DNA of 64,000 bases from Elmis aenea (taxonomy: Eukaryota; Arthropoda; Insecta; Coleoptera; Elmidae): NCBI GenBank assembly GCA_947652605.1, contig OX393579.1, positions 5,890,001-5,954,000 on the forward strand, written 5' to 3'. Under the pieces are notes generated by a model, which saw only the letters and a list, made by a program, of their open reading frames with translations, had not been told where the DNA came from and did not search any database. Made by a program: the position numbers and the translations under genes. This document shows, one piece after another, positions 12,216 through 24,400 of this stretch (position 1 is its first letter; each line of letters opens with the position of its first letter).

Positions 12216-12989
12216 ATAATGTTAAAGATGAACCAGTTGATTTTCAAGAGAAATGTAAAGTTCTGTTGTTTTGTAAGTCTTGTATTTAGTTTTAAATGTG
12301 TGTTCAAAATAACGAATGGTATATTTTTCAGGGCATAATAATGTCAGCTAATAAAGGTCTTCATGATACATAAATGCCACGAACAATAATTAACACACAC
12401 ATAAATGTCCAATAATGTAATGTTCAAGGTACTTCTACATATTTATGTGATATAATTTATAACATACCTTAAATTTTTGTGCATATGTTGCAAAAAACCT
12501 CTGCCTTTGTAATGGCGATGTAGATATTTTTAAAATAAAACGCAAGAAAATTTTTCGATCATTTTAATTTTTAAATTTGTTTATCACTAGATATTATTTA
12601 TTCTATGAACCTTTCGACTAGACATGCTAATTTTGGTGACCATGTTTTGATTTAAATTTGCAGTTGTATGACACTATGGTCCAAATAAAGGGATGCAGGC
12701 CTTGTTAAATTATACAAAGACGTATTTGTAAATCAAAAGATGCATTCGACTACCCAAGAAATTACCATAGGCAAAGCATTCTTATTCTTTAATATTTGAT
12801 TTATTAACGTGTCAGTTTGAAATATACACGAACATAAATTTATGAAGTCATTTTTGGTTAAACTTATTACATATTTTCGTCGTTAAAATTGTTTTTTCAA
12901 TGAAGAATTACAAAAAAACATAAAACATTACGTTTTAACGTAAAGTGAAAAATATTTACAACATAATGGAGAGTCAAGTCCTCGGCTGC

Positions 12990-13038
12990 TTAAGCCGGCC
13001 ATAACAGTTGCAACTTGGAACGTACGAGGAAGAATCTA
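12990..13038 (+). pseudogene. Tiny non-LTR endonuclease start fragment
   Basis: Reads AITVATWNVRGRI and then a stop. TWNVR is the start of the APE-type endonuclease of RTE-like non-LTR elements. Only about 15 codons survive; isolated remnant. Confidence 0.4.
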
Positions 13039-14166
13039 GGCCTAAAATTATTTTTTATTCCCCCAATAAAATTTTTATTGATCATTAAATTATCATTTTA
13101 AAAATGTATCATTCTCCTTGATACTTTCATCTTATATTCTAAGCCCTAAAAGTAATCAAAAAGCGCCCCTTTTTCAAGTGACGTAGTAAAATTGAACAGT
13201 AATATCCTAATAAATAAGAAATTTCAAGGGAAAAGTAGATTAGCATATAAAAAAGTTGGAAAAAACTGCTGTAACTGCAGTTTTCGAGTATACACAAATG
13301 ATTTTGAGTTATATTATGAATCTGCTTTAATAAATTTATTGTAGATTTTATTTAGTTTCAGTAGATTTACAACAAAAATATCTATGAGTGTTTTGGTTTC
13401 ATTCACGTACTTATGCAGTTCTCTACAACTTTCAAACTTTCTATGAAAACCTTGAATATCCACGTTGTAGCTTGCAATAAGTTTTCCTTTTTCTAATATT
13501 CTTCAATCGGAACCCTGTTACTTGAATAAATTTTTATTTAAAAGCGAGTTTGCTCTCTGCTATGCATGGAATAGTAAAACTGTTCCATACAAAGGGACCT
13601 GCAGTGGCAAGTTTTATCAAAAATAAAATTTTCTGATCGATAATAACAAACTTCACCATATGGTGCAAACTTCATATACAACGGCTTGAACAATATTGGA
13701 AGCACGTGTCTTTTCTTACTACGTAATATCTTTATTCATTATTTATTTCATTTGGAAAACGGTTGTTGTATTAATAAATTGTGTTTATTATATTTTAAAC
13801 GATTTTTACTTACCAATGCTGTGTATAAAATAGTATCATTCTATCAACGATAAACCACCTTTAAATAATTAGGGAACATACTGATAAAGGGATTTCAGTC
13901 TTCATAGATATACAGGGTGTCCCACATAAAAGGGCCACTATTGGAATCTAGTAAACTGTAAAGAAGTTTAAATTGTTCTCCTTTTTTAGACCTATTCAGT
14001 TTTTTAATGTTTTAAAAAAGTTCCATAGCACGCTACATAACAAACTTCTTTTTCTTCTCGACTATTTTTGCCTTCTCAGGCGTCGGAGGGTGGTTTCGTA
14101 TCCATTTTCACCATGCCCTTCTATCTCTTGTTGTTTTTTCATATCTTCTACTGTTTTTCCTATTTC

Positions 14167-15247
14167 ATACCCTATAATAATAATAATAATAATAGGCTTT
14201 ATTTAGTTATGAAAAAAACTATTTATACATCAATCTTTATAGCTAGTACTTCAAATTAAAATTGCAGTTTTACATGGGTCTTACAACCTTCTTTAAACGC
14301 ATGCAGATTAACAGAATATTTTAATTCGTTTGGTAATTGATTAAATAATTTTAGCCCTTTGTAATAGAGCGAGTTCTGTGTACTACTTTTTTTACATTTA
14401 GGCAGTCTAAAATGTTCTCTTTGTCTTGTTTCATAATCATGCTGTTCTTTGTTGTATATCAGATATTTACTCATACATCCTGGCATCATATTGTTTATAC
14501 ATTGGTATATTAGAACCAAAACGTTATACACTGTATTTTGCCATATATTAAGGAACCCCAACTTATTATGCATATATTCAATTTTAGTTAATTTAGAACA
14601 CTGTAATATGATACGCAAAGCTCTGTTTTGCTGCTTTTGTAATTTTTTCAGATCCCCCTCATTACTTAGAAATATTATGCTACTGCAATAATTAAAGTAT
14701 GGTTCTATTATTGTATGATAGACCAATATCCTAGCTTCAAAGTTTAATTTATTCGATATTCTCCCAAAATAACTAATTTTTGCACCAACTTTTTTTACAA
14801 TATAATCTATGTTCTTTTTAAATTTTAGATGATTATCTATAATTACCCCTAGGTATTTAAACTCTTCAACTATCTCTACTTTATTATTTTCTATAAATAC
14901 GTTAACATTTGACATATTGCTGAGTTGTTTACTACCTATTAACATGCATTTTGTTTTAGATACATTCAACTCCAGTTTATTAGCCTTAAACCAATCTGTT
15001 ACTTCAATTAAATCTTCGTTTATGACATTAACTGTTGTTTGTAAATCTTCACCTGATACCGAAATTAACGTATCATCTGCAAATAAATGCATGTCACACG
15101 ATTTAACTGTCTGCGTAATGTCATTTATGTAAATATTGAATAAAACTGGACCTAAAACTGATCCTTGTGGTACACCTAACTCGTTAATAATTGCCTTTGA
15201 TTCTACTTTTCCCACCCTGGTTTTTTGAAATCTGTTTGATAAATAAC
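14167..15247 (-). mobile_element. 5'-truncated non-LTR retrotransposon with 11-bp target duplication
   Basis: 1081 bp on the - strand, bounded on both sides by TTTCCTATTTC (14156-14166 and 15248-15258 on the + strand), a direct target duplication. The 3' end has an AATAAA followed by a (TTA)n tail (14175-14199 on +). The 5' end is cut within the reverse transcriptase domain. The duplication, tail and truncation together are textbook target-primed reverse transcription products. The RT type looks CR1/Jockey-like. Confidence 0.88.
14256..15247 (-). pseudogene. Truncated non-LTR reverse transcriptase
   Basis: Open from the element's 5' edge (YLSNRFQKTRV) to a stop at 14256-14258, about 330 codons without a stop. 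GVPQGSVLGPVLFNIYIND is the RT motif before the catalytic FADD box, found as MHLFADDTLISV. Then come the thumb region (LNVSKTKCMLIGS, FKYLGVIID) and the usual C-terminal part of CR1/Jockey-type proteins (RALRIILQC, LFNQLPNELK, HAFKEGCKTHVK). Fingers, endonuclease and ORF1 are missing because of 5' truncation, so it is dead, but the remaining frame is unbroken, which points to a fairly recent insertion. Confidence 0.9.
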
Positions 15248-16379
15248 TTTCCTATTTCCCATAACTGATCTATCGATTTTCTTCTTAGTCTCCCTTTTTG
15301 TTTTTCGGCTGGTTTTACAATTTCCATTATTTTTCTCGTGATTCTGTCAGGTTTTATTCTTACTATATGGCCATACTAGTTAAGTTGTTTTGTCTAATTT
15401 AAACTTCTTTGTAACTCTTATCGTTTACGACATCCCAATAGTCGTCCTTTTATGTGGACCACCCTGTATATGTATTATCTCTGTTTTTTAAATAACTGTA
15501 ATTAACATTTTAGCTGTTTTCTCTTTAAAAAAGTTTACGTTAACACATTTACCAACTAAATATTGTTTTTTTGTTTGATATAACATACATAAATGCAATA
15601 TTTCGCTAGATTTAAAAAATTGCGGTGTATAAAAAATTATTATAGTACATAACAACGTTTATAAACTAGATAAAAGGGTATCTACCTATATGATTCGTGT
15701 TACATTTTTAACTGTGTTATAAATAAACCAAAATTTGAATATCGCATAAAAGCTGTGTGATGTTTTATTTATTCTTGCGATAGAAGGAATTTTACGCGCT
15801 GCTATCATACACATCTGATGTATGTTTCTTTCATAGAATATATAAGTTACAGTAGGTTGAAATTTTCGACTGGTGTATGTAATTGGTCGAAAAATTACTA
15901 ATGCAAAAACTATATTTAGACAAATATACTATTTAATGTAAAGCATAAATATTTAATTAATACTATGTGCTTTTGGTGTTGTTGATCCATATTTGTATAG
16001 ATAGTAATAATTAAATTCCGTTATCTTTCAAATTAAGTGATGAATAATGGTTTAAATATTTGAGCGATAAATTTTAATAAGTACACCAGCCCAACTATTT
16101 TTTACTTTTTTTCAATAACATGCATCATTTTTGGCGTTTTTTTTTTTTTTTTTACAAATTTTTACTTTTTCACGTTTTGATGTACTATACTTGGTTTTTA
16201 CTTCCTACTAATGTAATGTGTAAAAGGTATATTTGAAATTGATTAGATTGAGTAATCAGATAACAAAGATACAGTTCAGAACAAAAATAGGTTTTTAGAA
16301 AAATGTTACCTATATCAAAATTTAATTAAACAAATTGATAAGAAACAACGGAAAAAATTGTTGCTTCATACCTATTTCT

Positions 16380-17250
16380 CCTTTCTTCTATGCGATCTTG
16401 TATCTTCTTTCTGCAAGAACCAGTAACAGTCACCCATCATAGCAGGGTCCCACTTTTCCTGGTAGCGTTTCTTTATAATTTTAATGTCTTGATGAAAGGA
16501 AAACTTTCAATACTTATACATTTCCATGTTGCAAGTTCTTTAGAAGGAAGTCGAACTTCAAAATTTTTATCATCAACAGTTTCCTGATCTAAGGCTTGAC
16601 AAAAAATCTTTTCTTCAAATTAGCATCACTAACATTAGGAAAAATTTCCCTCAAAGGATTTCCATGTTGCAAGTTCTTTAGAAGAAAGTCGAACTTCAAA
16701 ATTTTTATCATCAACAGTTTCCTGATCTAAGGCTTGACAAAAAAGCTTTTCTTCAAATTGGCATCACAAACATTAGGAAAAATTTCCCTTAGGTATTTAA
16801 ATCCTCCTCCTTCCTTGCCTAATGCATAAACGATATTTTTCATTAGTCATAGTTGCAAGAGAACATTTTGCGGGCCAATTAAAGAGCTAAACGTTTCTTT
16901 GGGGCCGGTATTTTGTATTATAATGTCTTGCGGTATATCTGCTGTAAATTTTGTGAATTCCCTTACATACCGAGTTACAAAGCTATAACCTTTAAATCTC
17001 CGCATAGTAGCCACTTGTGTCCTTCGTACTTCACACTTTTGAAGATTCTTTTCGTAGTTTCATATAAATCTTTGAGGCCTACGGAATGTGCTACTGAAAC
17101 TAAAGCCTTTTAATTCCCCTTCAAGCTGGACTTCCATCGACAAATCCATAAACAGTCGTAATTCTTTTGGTTCATAAGTGGTTTCTATTTCTTTCAGAAG
17201 GCCGATAATGTTATTACAATAGCACGTTAAACTTCCCATCTTAAAGTAGG
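16380..17250 (-). pseudogene. Decayed TE-associated gene with FHQDI motif
   Basis: The - strand carries, in several frames, pieces of a family common in arthropod genomes: ELRLFMDLSMEV, KDLYETTKRIFKSVKYEGHK, WLLCGDLKVIAL, GGGFKYLREIFPNV, NFEVRLSSKELATWKSF, FHQDIKIIKKRYQEKWDP and MMGDCYWFLQKEDT. Their order matches that family as I remember it. Stops, frameshifts, a deletion and a 138-bp tandem duplication show it is a pseudogene. Function of the family unknown to me. Confidence 0.65.
16521..16793. repeat. 138-bp tandem duplication
   Basis: 16521-16658 and 16659-about 16793 both start TTTCCATGTTGCAAGTTC and end with AGGAAAAATTTCCCT. Only a few bases differ, so the duplication is recent compared with the decay of the pseudogene it lies in. 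Confidence 0.85.
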
Positions 17251-20190
17251 AAGATAAAATTTCAATTCACTGCTAACTATGACAGGAAAAAAAGTTTTTT
17301 CATCCATAGAAATTCACCTCTTAAACCTATTATTATCTTAGCTTCATAAACAGATAAACAGAATTTAAAACACCATTAAAAAAGTGATTACCAATGTAAT
17401 ATATAAAAGCAAGAATTACAGCGGAATCGGAGAATAAAGAATCCAGTTATTGAATACAAATTTTATTATCAGTTTCCTTTTTCACAGTTTGTAAAGGTAT
17501 TCGCTTCATCCACGCCACTCGTAACACGGCATTAAAACCCCTGCGGTCACATTTGGGAAGATTTGGCTTGCTTTATATCCGAACACTTCGTTGTTTTCTC
17601 GCTAGAATAGTTGCCGATCAATTTCTCGAGACTTAAAACAATATAACATGGATATTACATTACTGGACAACAGTTTTTTTTTTCTTGCGTTATACGGTTC
17701 ATATCACAAAGCATTTTATTGATGGCTTATAGACACGAAATTCTGAGCGATATTTTTTCTCAACGTTTAATTTAATGTTAATTTTAGGAGTATCCTGTTT
17801 TTGAACTACTTTGTCAAGTAATAAGTACAAAAACATTTGGTACCTAGATGTTATAAATCACGGATAAATTTCTGTCTCCATTCTCGGGAATAACTTTCCT
17901 AATTTATCATTTTGTTGGATGTATAAATATCAAAACACCAGAATTATACTGGAAAGCTTTACAGACTGCTCTATTTTGTACATCCGGTCGGGAAAACAAA
18001 TGTTTGATATGACAGTTTAATAAACATCTCTGCAGTAATAGTCAGTGATAAAGTAGTTTGTTATAAACGATTATATTAAAATTTAAAACGTTTAATTCGT
18101 TTTGTTAATCGTGGTTTTTGGGTAACCCTCCGTCAGGCGCAATAGATCTGTAACATACGCTGCACTGAATTTTTTTTTTAAAGTAGCTATCTAGTTAGCC
18201 AATTCGTGTTCATAACTTGAGCTTCCAGCTAATCCCTCTCTTTACCTTAACTGACTTGGAGAATAGTTTTGACTGTTACAGCTTGCGAAAACTAATTGAC
18301 ATAAAATCCATTTTTGTTTTTTCCAAGGCTATTATGACTTGAACCAATGTGTTAAAAAAATTTGACCCGCCTGAAATACCTAGATCTATGTCAGGCCAAG
18401 AAATTTTGGCGCTTACCTCGTATGTATGTAACTTCCAATTTTTAAATAGTTTTTGAACCATTATTTTTATTTATTGCATTTCACAAAATTATTCATATTT
18501 GACTAAGCGTTTAATAATATTTTGCATTATTTGTTTTTAATGCGTTTTTCAAAAAAAACGAAATGAAAATGTAGCAAAAAAGTTGCTTGTGTTCACGGAA
18601 AATATAAAATTATAAATCACATTTTTATTACCCTCGTTGCCACATCAACGTAATTTGTATCACCATTTAGGGGAAGTTCAGAGTCCCCATATAAGTTAGA
18701 GAAATTTTACTTGGGCAAAGTTGTCAAGTAGAGCATATTTTTTTACTTCTCAGTTTTCGACACGGCCGTAAAAAGTCTATTGTTCGCTTTTCTCAGCGAC
18801 AACCTCTAAAAATGTTCAGTCGAGAATAATTGTTAAAAGTTTTGTAGCGGGATCATATACTTCTCATGAATTTTACGATCGCATTCACATGAAATCTTAC
18901 AATTTGTGGGTTGTTCAGATAGGTCCTTAAAGCTCGCAGTGTTTCAAATCGCAGTTTTTGACGACTGGGGCGTATTTTATTGTTCCTGAAACTTTATATA
19001 GGCGCTTTTTATGGGCTGATTTTCGATTAACTTACGAATTATTGAAGTATCTGTTTGCTTTTAATAATGTTCAACTAATTTTCATACAATATTTACGACA
19101 ATATGAGAAAAATATGCAAAACCTAATGTAAATACTAAAATTCTTTAGGCATAGGAGATAAAAACCAAATTATTTCTATAAAAAAAATCCCGTCATACTT
19201 ATTGGCCAACCCTGTACAACGAAGTGTTATATCCAAAAATTATCAAAGGACCCGAATTGGGTGTAAAACTCGCTGGCTATCAATTTAAATGTATTTGTTT
19301 CGCAATAAAATCGCACTAATACCGAAAATAAAATGAGAAATTATTGAAATACAGTTGCAGAGTACAGATAGAGATTGATCCAAGTTTATTTTTGAAAACC
19401 AATTTGAATAAAGGTACAATCTTTTAATATTTTCTGTGTCAATTAAATAACTTTTTTTTTTAATTCAAACATCCATTACATATATTTCAGTTCAGTAAAA
19501 TATTACACCAGGCTAAAGTTACTTACATAAATACCTCAAAGCCATATAAGTGACCTGGGTCGTTCTTTTCATGTGGTCTTCAATTGCTATAACATATTTT
19601 GAGCACATATTTTGTCTTTCACTTCAGTATTAATTATCAGTGAGGTAGAATTCTTAGACGATCTGTAAGTTTTTCAAGACTAATTAAGATAAAAACAGAA
19701 TAACAAAACTTAATAAACTGCTCACATGAAATTTAAAAAAAATATGAGAGACAAGAACTCTTATTGCCATATAGGTACCTATACCTTCGTTAGCAATCAG
19801 ATTACCTATATGAGATTGCGAAGTAAAAATATTTTTAATTTACCAAATGAAATAGCGTTTTCGGTTTTTATGTGTCTAGCTCCTAGCTCAGAAGCATTAA
19901 AAAACACCTCGGTTTGACGTTAAAACCTTAAATTGAATTAAAATCAGCCCGTTGTCGTTCTACACCAAGCGTAATATGCTGTTTCAGCATATAACGAAAC
20001 CGTATCTGGACGGAGAGTTGCGGAACTTTGCTAGAATGTCTTCGGTTAATCTTGCTTTTTTCGCAGAGTGCAAAACTTTGCAGAGCAGACAGAAGAATGA
20101 AAGATTTTCAACTATTCATTTAAATGACACTTTTTACAAATACTTCACGTAAATAATAAAAAAAATGCTTTTGTAAAACTTTTTAATGTA

Positions 20191-20524
20191 CAGGGTGTGT
20201 AGAAATTGGTGGACAATTATAACGCAGCCTAATTTCTAGCATAGTATTAAGTCGAAAATATTACTACAGAATGTTGACTTGAGAATAGTTATCATCAGAA
20301 GATCGTTAAAGTAAAAATCATTTTAAAAAAGTGTAGTTTCTGTTCTCTTCATTAATTTCAGTTCCTTGCAAAAACAATTGTGCAAAACTTGTTCCAATTT
20401 TCAAAAACTGACAACCATAATAAATAAACCACAATTAATCATTTACAAAAAAGGTGTTTGATCAAGAATCGTGCAAGAAAAAACGCTTTTTTATAATTGT
20501 CTACTACTTCTATACATTCTGTGT
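20191..20524. mobile_element. Mariner-type foldback MITE, small
   Basis: Left end TACAGGGTGTGTAGAAATTG, with TGGACAATTATAA following. The right end, inverted, has TTATAATTGTCTACTACTTC and a degraded CATTCTGTGTA terminus. About 330 bp; no coding capacity. Confidence 0.55.
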
Positions 20525-21189
20525 ACTTTACTTTAAGTTTTAAAATTATAAATAACTGTACAAGGTTTTATCTTCACTTTAAACTGAAGATTTTGTTTTA
20601 TCTTTAATGTTTAAGTCTGTTTTTTTAGGTCTTTAATCGATTGCTTAGCTAAATTTAATAATCCTTAAAGCAAAATCGATGGTCAATACAAAATTATAAA
20701 TTTTTAGTCATTGAGCTGAAGAAAACTTTGTACCTTGAAAGTGATGCATGAATTGTCCACATTAAAAAAATTGTATTTATTATTGTATAGTTTTTTCTGT
20801 ATTCTACATCACTTGAAAATTAAGAATATGTAAAATTTAATAAGTAAAGACATGATTAAAATTATTAAAATGGGCAGAAAAGTTTTAAGAAATTAATCTT
20901 TTCGTTTTTTGGTATGGTTTTAATACATAACACCCGATTTTCTACCACTGAGGAACAGAATTATTGGTGTAATTGCTGTAACAAACGATAATTTCTTTCT
21001 AAAAATGTAACATTTATAAGGGTACTTATGTTTAGAGCTTTAGAAATACATTTTGGAACTATGTGAAATATAGTAAATAATCCAATGCTGTGCTTCTGAA
21101 ATTCGTAATGATTTAGATTTAAAAAATAATTTTATTGATATACCGATGTTGTCAGAGAGTGTCTTCTAAATATAATATTATGTGTGTTC

Positions 21190-21330
21190 TTCTTCGTCTT
21201 TTTGCTGCATTTCTGTTATTTCTTTTTGTCGTGTGTTGGGCGTATTGTCGTGGCACAAAACAATCTGGACTCATTTACTACATGAGAAGTTCAGAAAGCT
21301 TTTATACAAGAGCAGTGGCATGTGTTTGGC
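21190..21330 (-). pseudogene. Mariner transposase fragment (second catalytic Asp region)
   Basis: On the - strand the segment reads QIVLCHDNTPNTRQKEITE, matching the HDN-x-[AP]-x-x-[TH] pattern around the second catalytic Asp of mariner transposases. It lies directly upstream of the satellite array. No other part of the gene is clear. Confidence 0.45.
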
Positions 21331-21478
21331 AAATAATGCTAACCGACTAGATGTGTTTAAATACTGTGCTAGTTTGTTTTCAGTAAAGCTCTGAAATTGT
21401 TGTGTTGTATTGTTTAATGTTTACAGTGCTTAAAAAACGCTAAGGAATAGTTTTATGAATACATGAGTGTACGTTAAC

Positions 21479-24400
21479 GAAGAAATTTTGCTTTGTCGAG
21501 TTAATTGTTGGACCGAACATTGAATAATTTCCTGAACCGTTTAAATCTTATAAATAAGCCAAATAAACATATCCTGAAAATTTCAAGTCTATATCTTAAG
21601 CAGTTAAAAAGTTATTCGCGAATATGTTTCGAAACGAGATTAATAATAAGAAAATTTTGCTTTGTTGAGTTAATTTTCGAAATTTCTTACAAACAGAATA
21701 TTGGATAATATCCTGATCCGTTCAAATCTTATTAATAAGCATTATAAACATATCCTGAAAAGTTCAAGTCTCTATCTTAAGCAGGAAAAGTTATTCGCGA
21801 ATATGTTTCGAAACGAGATTAATAATAAGCAAATTTTGCTTTGTTGAGTTTATTTTTGAAATTTCATACAAACAGAATATTGGATAATTTCCTGATCCGT
21901 TTAAATCTTATTAATAAGCATTATAAACATATCCTGAAAATTTCAAGTCTCTATCTTAAGCAGGAAAAGTTATTCGCGAATATGTTTCGAAACGAGATTA
22001 ATAATAAGCAAATTTTGCTTTGTTGAGTTTATTTTTGAAATTTTTTACAAACAGAATATTGGATAATTTCCTGATCCGTTTAAATCTTATTAATAAGCAT
22101 TATAAACATATCCTGAAAATTTCAAGTCTCTATCTTAAGCAGGAAAAGTTATTCGCGAATATGTTTCTAAACGAGATTAATAATAAGCAAATGTTGCTTT
22201 GTTGAGTTTATTTTTGAAATTTCCTGCAAACAGAATATTGGATAATTTCCTGATCCGTTTAAATTTTATTAATAAGCATAATAAACATACCCTGAAAAGT
22301 TCAAGTCTCTATCTTAAGCAGTTGAAAAGTTATTCGCGAATATGTTTCGAAACGAGATTAAAAATAAGGAAATTTTGCTTTGTCGAGTTAATTTTCGAAA
22401 TTTCTTACAAACAGAAAAATGGATAATTTCCTGAACACTTTAAATCTTATTAATAAGCATTATAAACATATCCTGAAAATTTCAAGTCTCTATCTTAAGC
22501 AGTTGAAAAGTTATTCGCGAATATGTTTCGAAACGAGATTAATAATAAGGAAATTTTGCTTTGTTGAGTTAATTTTTGAAATTTCTTACAAACAGAATAT
22601 TGGATAATTTCCTGATCCGTTTAAATCTTATTAATAAGCATTATAAACATATCCTAAATATTTCAAGTCTCTATCTTATGCAGTTGAAAAGTTATTCGCG
22701 AATATGTTTCGAAACGAGATTAATAATAAGGAAATTTTGCTTTGTTGAGTTAATTTTTGAAAACTCTTACAAGCAGAATATTGGATAATTTCCTGATCCG
22801 TTTAAATCTTATTAATAAGCATTATAAACATATCCTGAAAAGTTCAAGTCTCTATCTTAAGCAGGAAAAGTTATTCGCGAATATGTTTCGAAACGAGATT
22901 ATTAATAAGCAAATTTTGCTTTGTTGAGTTTATTTTTGAAAATTCTTACAAACAGAATATTGGATAATTTCCTGATCCGTTTAAATCTTATTAATAAGCA
23001 TTATAAACATATCCTGAAAATTTCAAGTCTCTATCTTAAGCAGGAAAAGTTATTCGCGAATATGTTTCGAAACGAGATTAATAATAAGCAAATTTTGCTT
23101 TGTTGAGTTTATTTTTGAAAATTCTTACAAACACAATATTGGATAATTTCCTGATCCATTTAAATCTTATGAATAAGCATTATAAACATATCCTAAAAAT
23201 TTCAAGTCTCTATCTTAAGCAGTTGAAAAGTTATTCGCGAATATGTTTCGAAACGAGATTAACAATAAGAAAATTTTGCTTTGTTGAGTTAATTTTTGAA
23301 ATTTCTTACAAACAGAATATTGGATAATTTCCTGATCCGTTTAAATCTTATGAATAAGCATTATAAACATATCCTGAAAATTTCAAGTCTCTATCTTAAG
23401 CAGTTGAAAAGTTATTCGCGAATAAGTTTCGAAACGAGATTAATAATAAGGAAATTTTGCTTTGTTGAGTTAATTTTTGAAATTTCTTACAAACAGAATA
23501 TTGGATAATTTCCTGATCCGTTTAAATCTTATTAATAAGCATTATAAACATATCCTGAAAAGTTGAAGTCTCTATCTTAAGCAGGAAAAGTTATTCGCGA
23601 ATATGTTTCGAAACGAGATTAATAATAAGAAAATTTTGCTTTGTTGAGTTAATTTTTGAAATTTCTTACAAACAGAATATTGGATAATTTCCTGATCCGT
23701 TTAAATCTTATTAATAAGCATTATAAACATATCCTGAAAAGTTCAAGTCTCTATCTTAAGCAGGAAAAGTTATTCGCGAATATGTTTCGAAACGAGATTA
23801 AAAATAAGGAAATTTGGCTTTGTCGAGTTAATTTTTGAAATTTCTTACAAACAGAATATTGGATAATTTCCTGAACAGTTTAAATTTTATTAATAAGCAT
23901 TATAAACATATCCTGAAAATTTCAAGTCTCTATCTTAAGCAGTTGAAAAGTTATTCGCGAATATGTTTCGAAACGAGATTAATAATAAGGAAATTTTGCT
24001 TTGTTGAGTTAATTTTTGAAATTTCTTACAAACAGAATATTGGATAATTTCCTGAACCGTTTAAATTTTATTAATAAGCATTATAAACATATCCTGAAAA
24101 GTTCAAGTCTCTATCTTAAGCAGGAAAAGTTATTCGCGAATATGTTTCGAAACGAGATTAATAATAAGCAAATTTTGCTTTGTTGAGTTAATTTTTGAAA
24201 TTTCTTACAAACAGAATATTGGATAATATCCTGATCCGTTTAAATCTTATTAATAAGCATTATAAACATATCCTAAAAATTTCAAGTCTCTATCTTAAGC
24301 AGGAAAAGTTATTCGCGAATATGTTTCGAAACGAGATTAATAATAAGCAAATTTTGCTTTGTTGAGTTAATTTTTGAAATTTCTTACAAACAGAATATTG

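Larger units (their letters stand above)
14070..15392 (-). pseudogene. Retroelement ORF C-terminal fragment, interrupted
   Basis: On the - strand 15392-15248 reads YGHIVRIKPDRITRKIMEIV followed by a K/R-rich GRLRRK segment and SIDQLWEIGK. The frame continues past the inserted LINE, at 14155, as TVEDMKKQQEIEGHGENGYE and ends at a stop near 14070. The GH-[IV]-x-R...GR-x-RRK pattern is that of C-termini of non-LTR retroelement polyproteins. The frame resumes exactly across the target duplication of the inserted element, so the host fragment was intact there when the insertion occurred. Confidence 0.6.
13913..15466. mobile_element. Mariner-type foldback element carrying nested retroelements
   Basis: The ends CAGGGTGTCCCACATAAAAG (13913) and CTTTTATGTGGACCACCCTG (to 15466) are inverted, flanked by TA. 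About 60 bp of arm can be followed on each side (up to AAGAAGTTTAAATT and AATTTAAACTTCTTT). Inside are a retroelement C-terminal fragment and, inserted in that, a truncated LINE. Confidence 0.75.
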
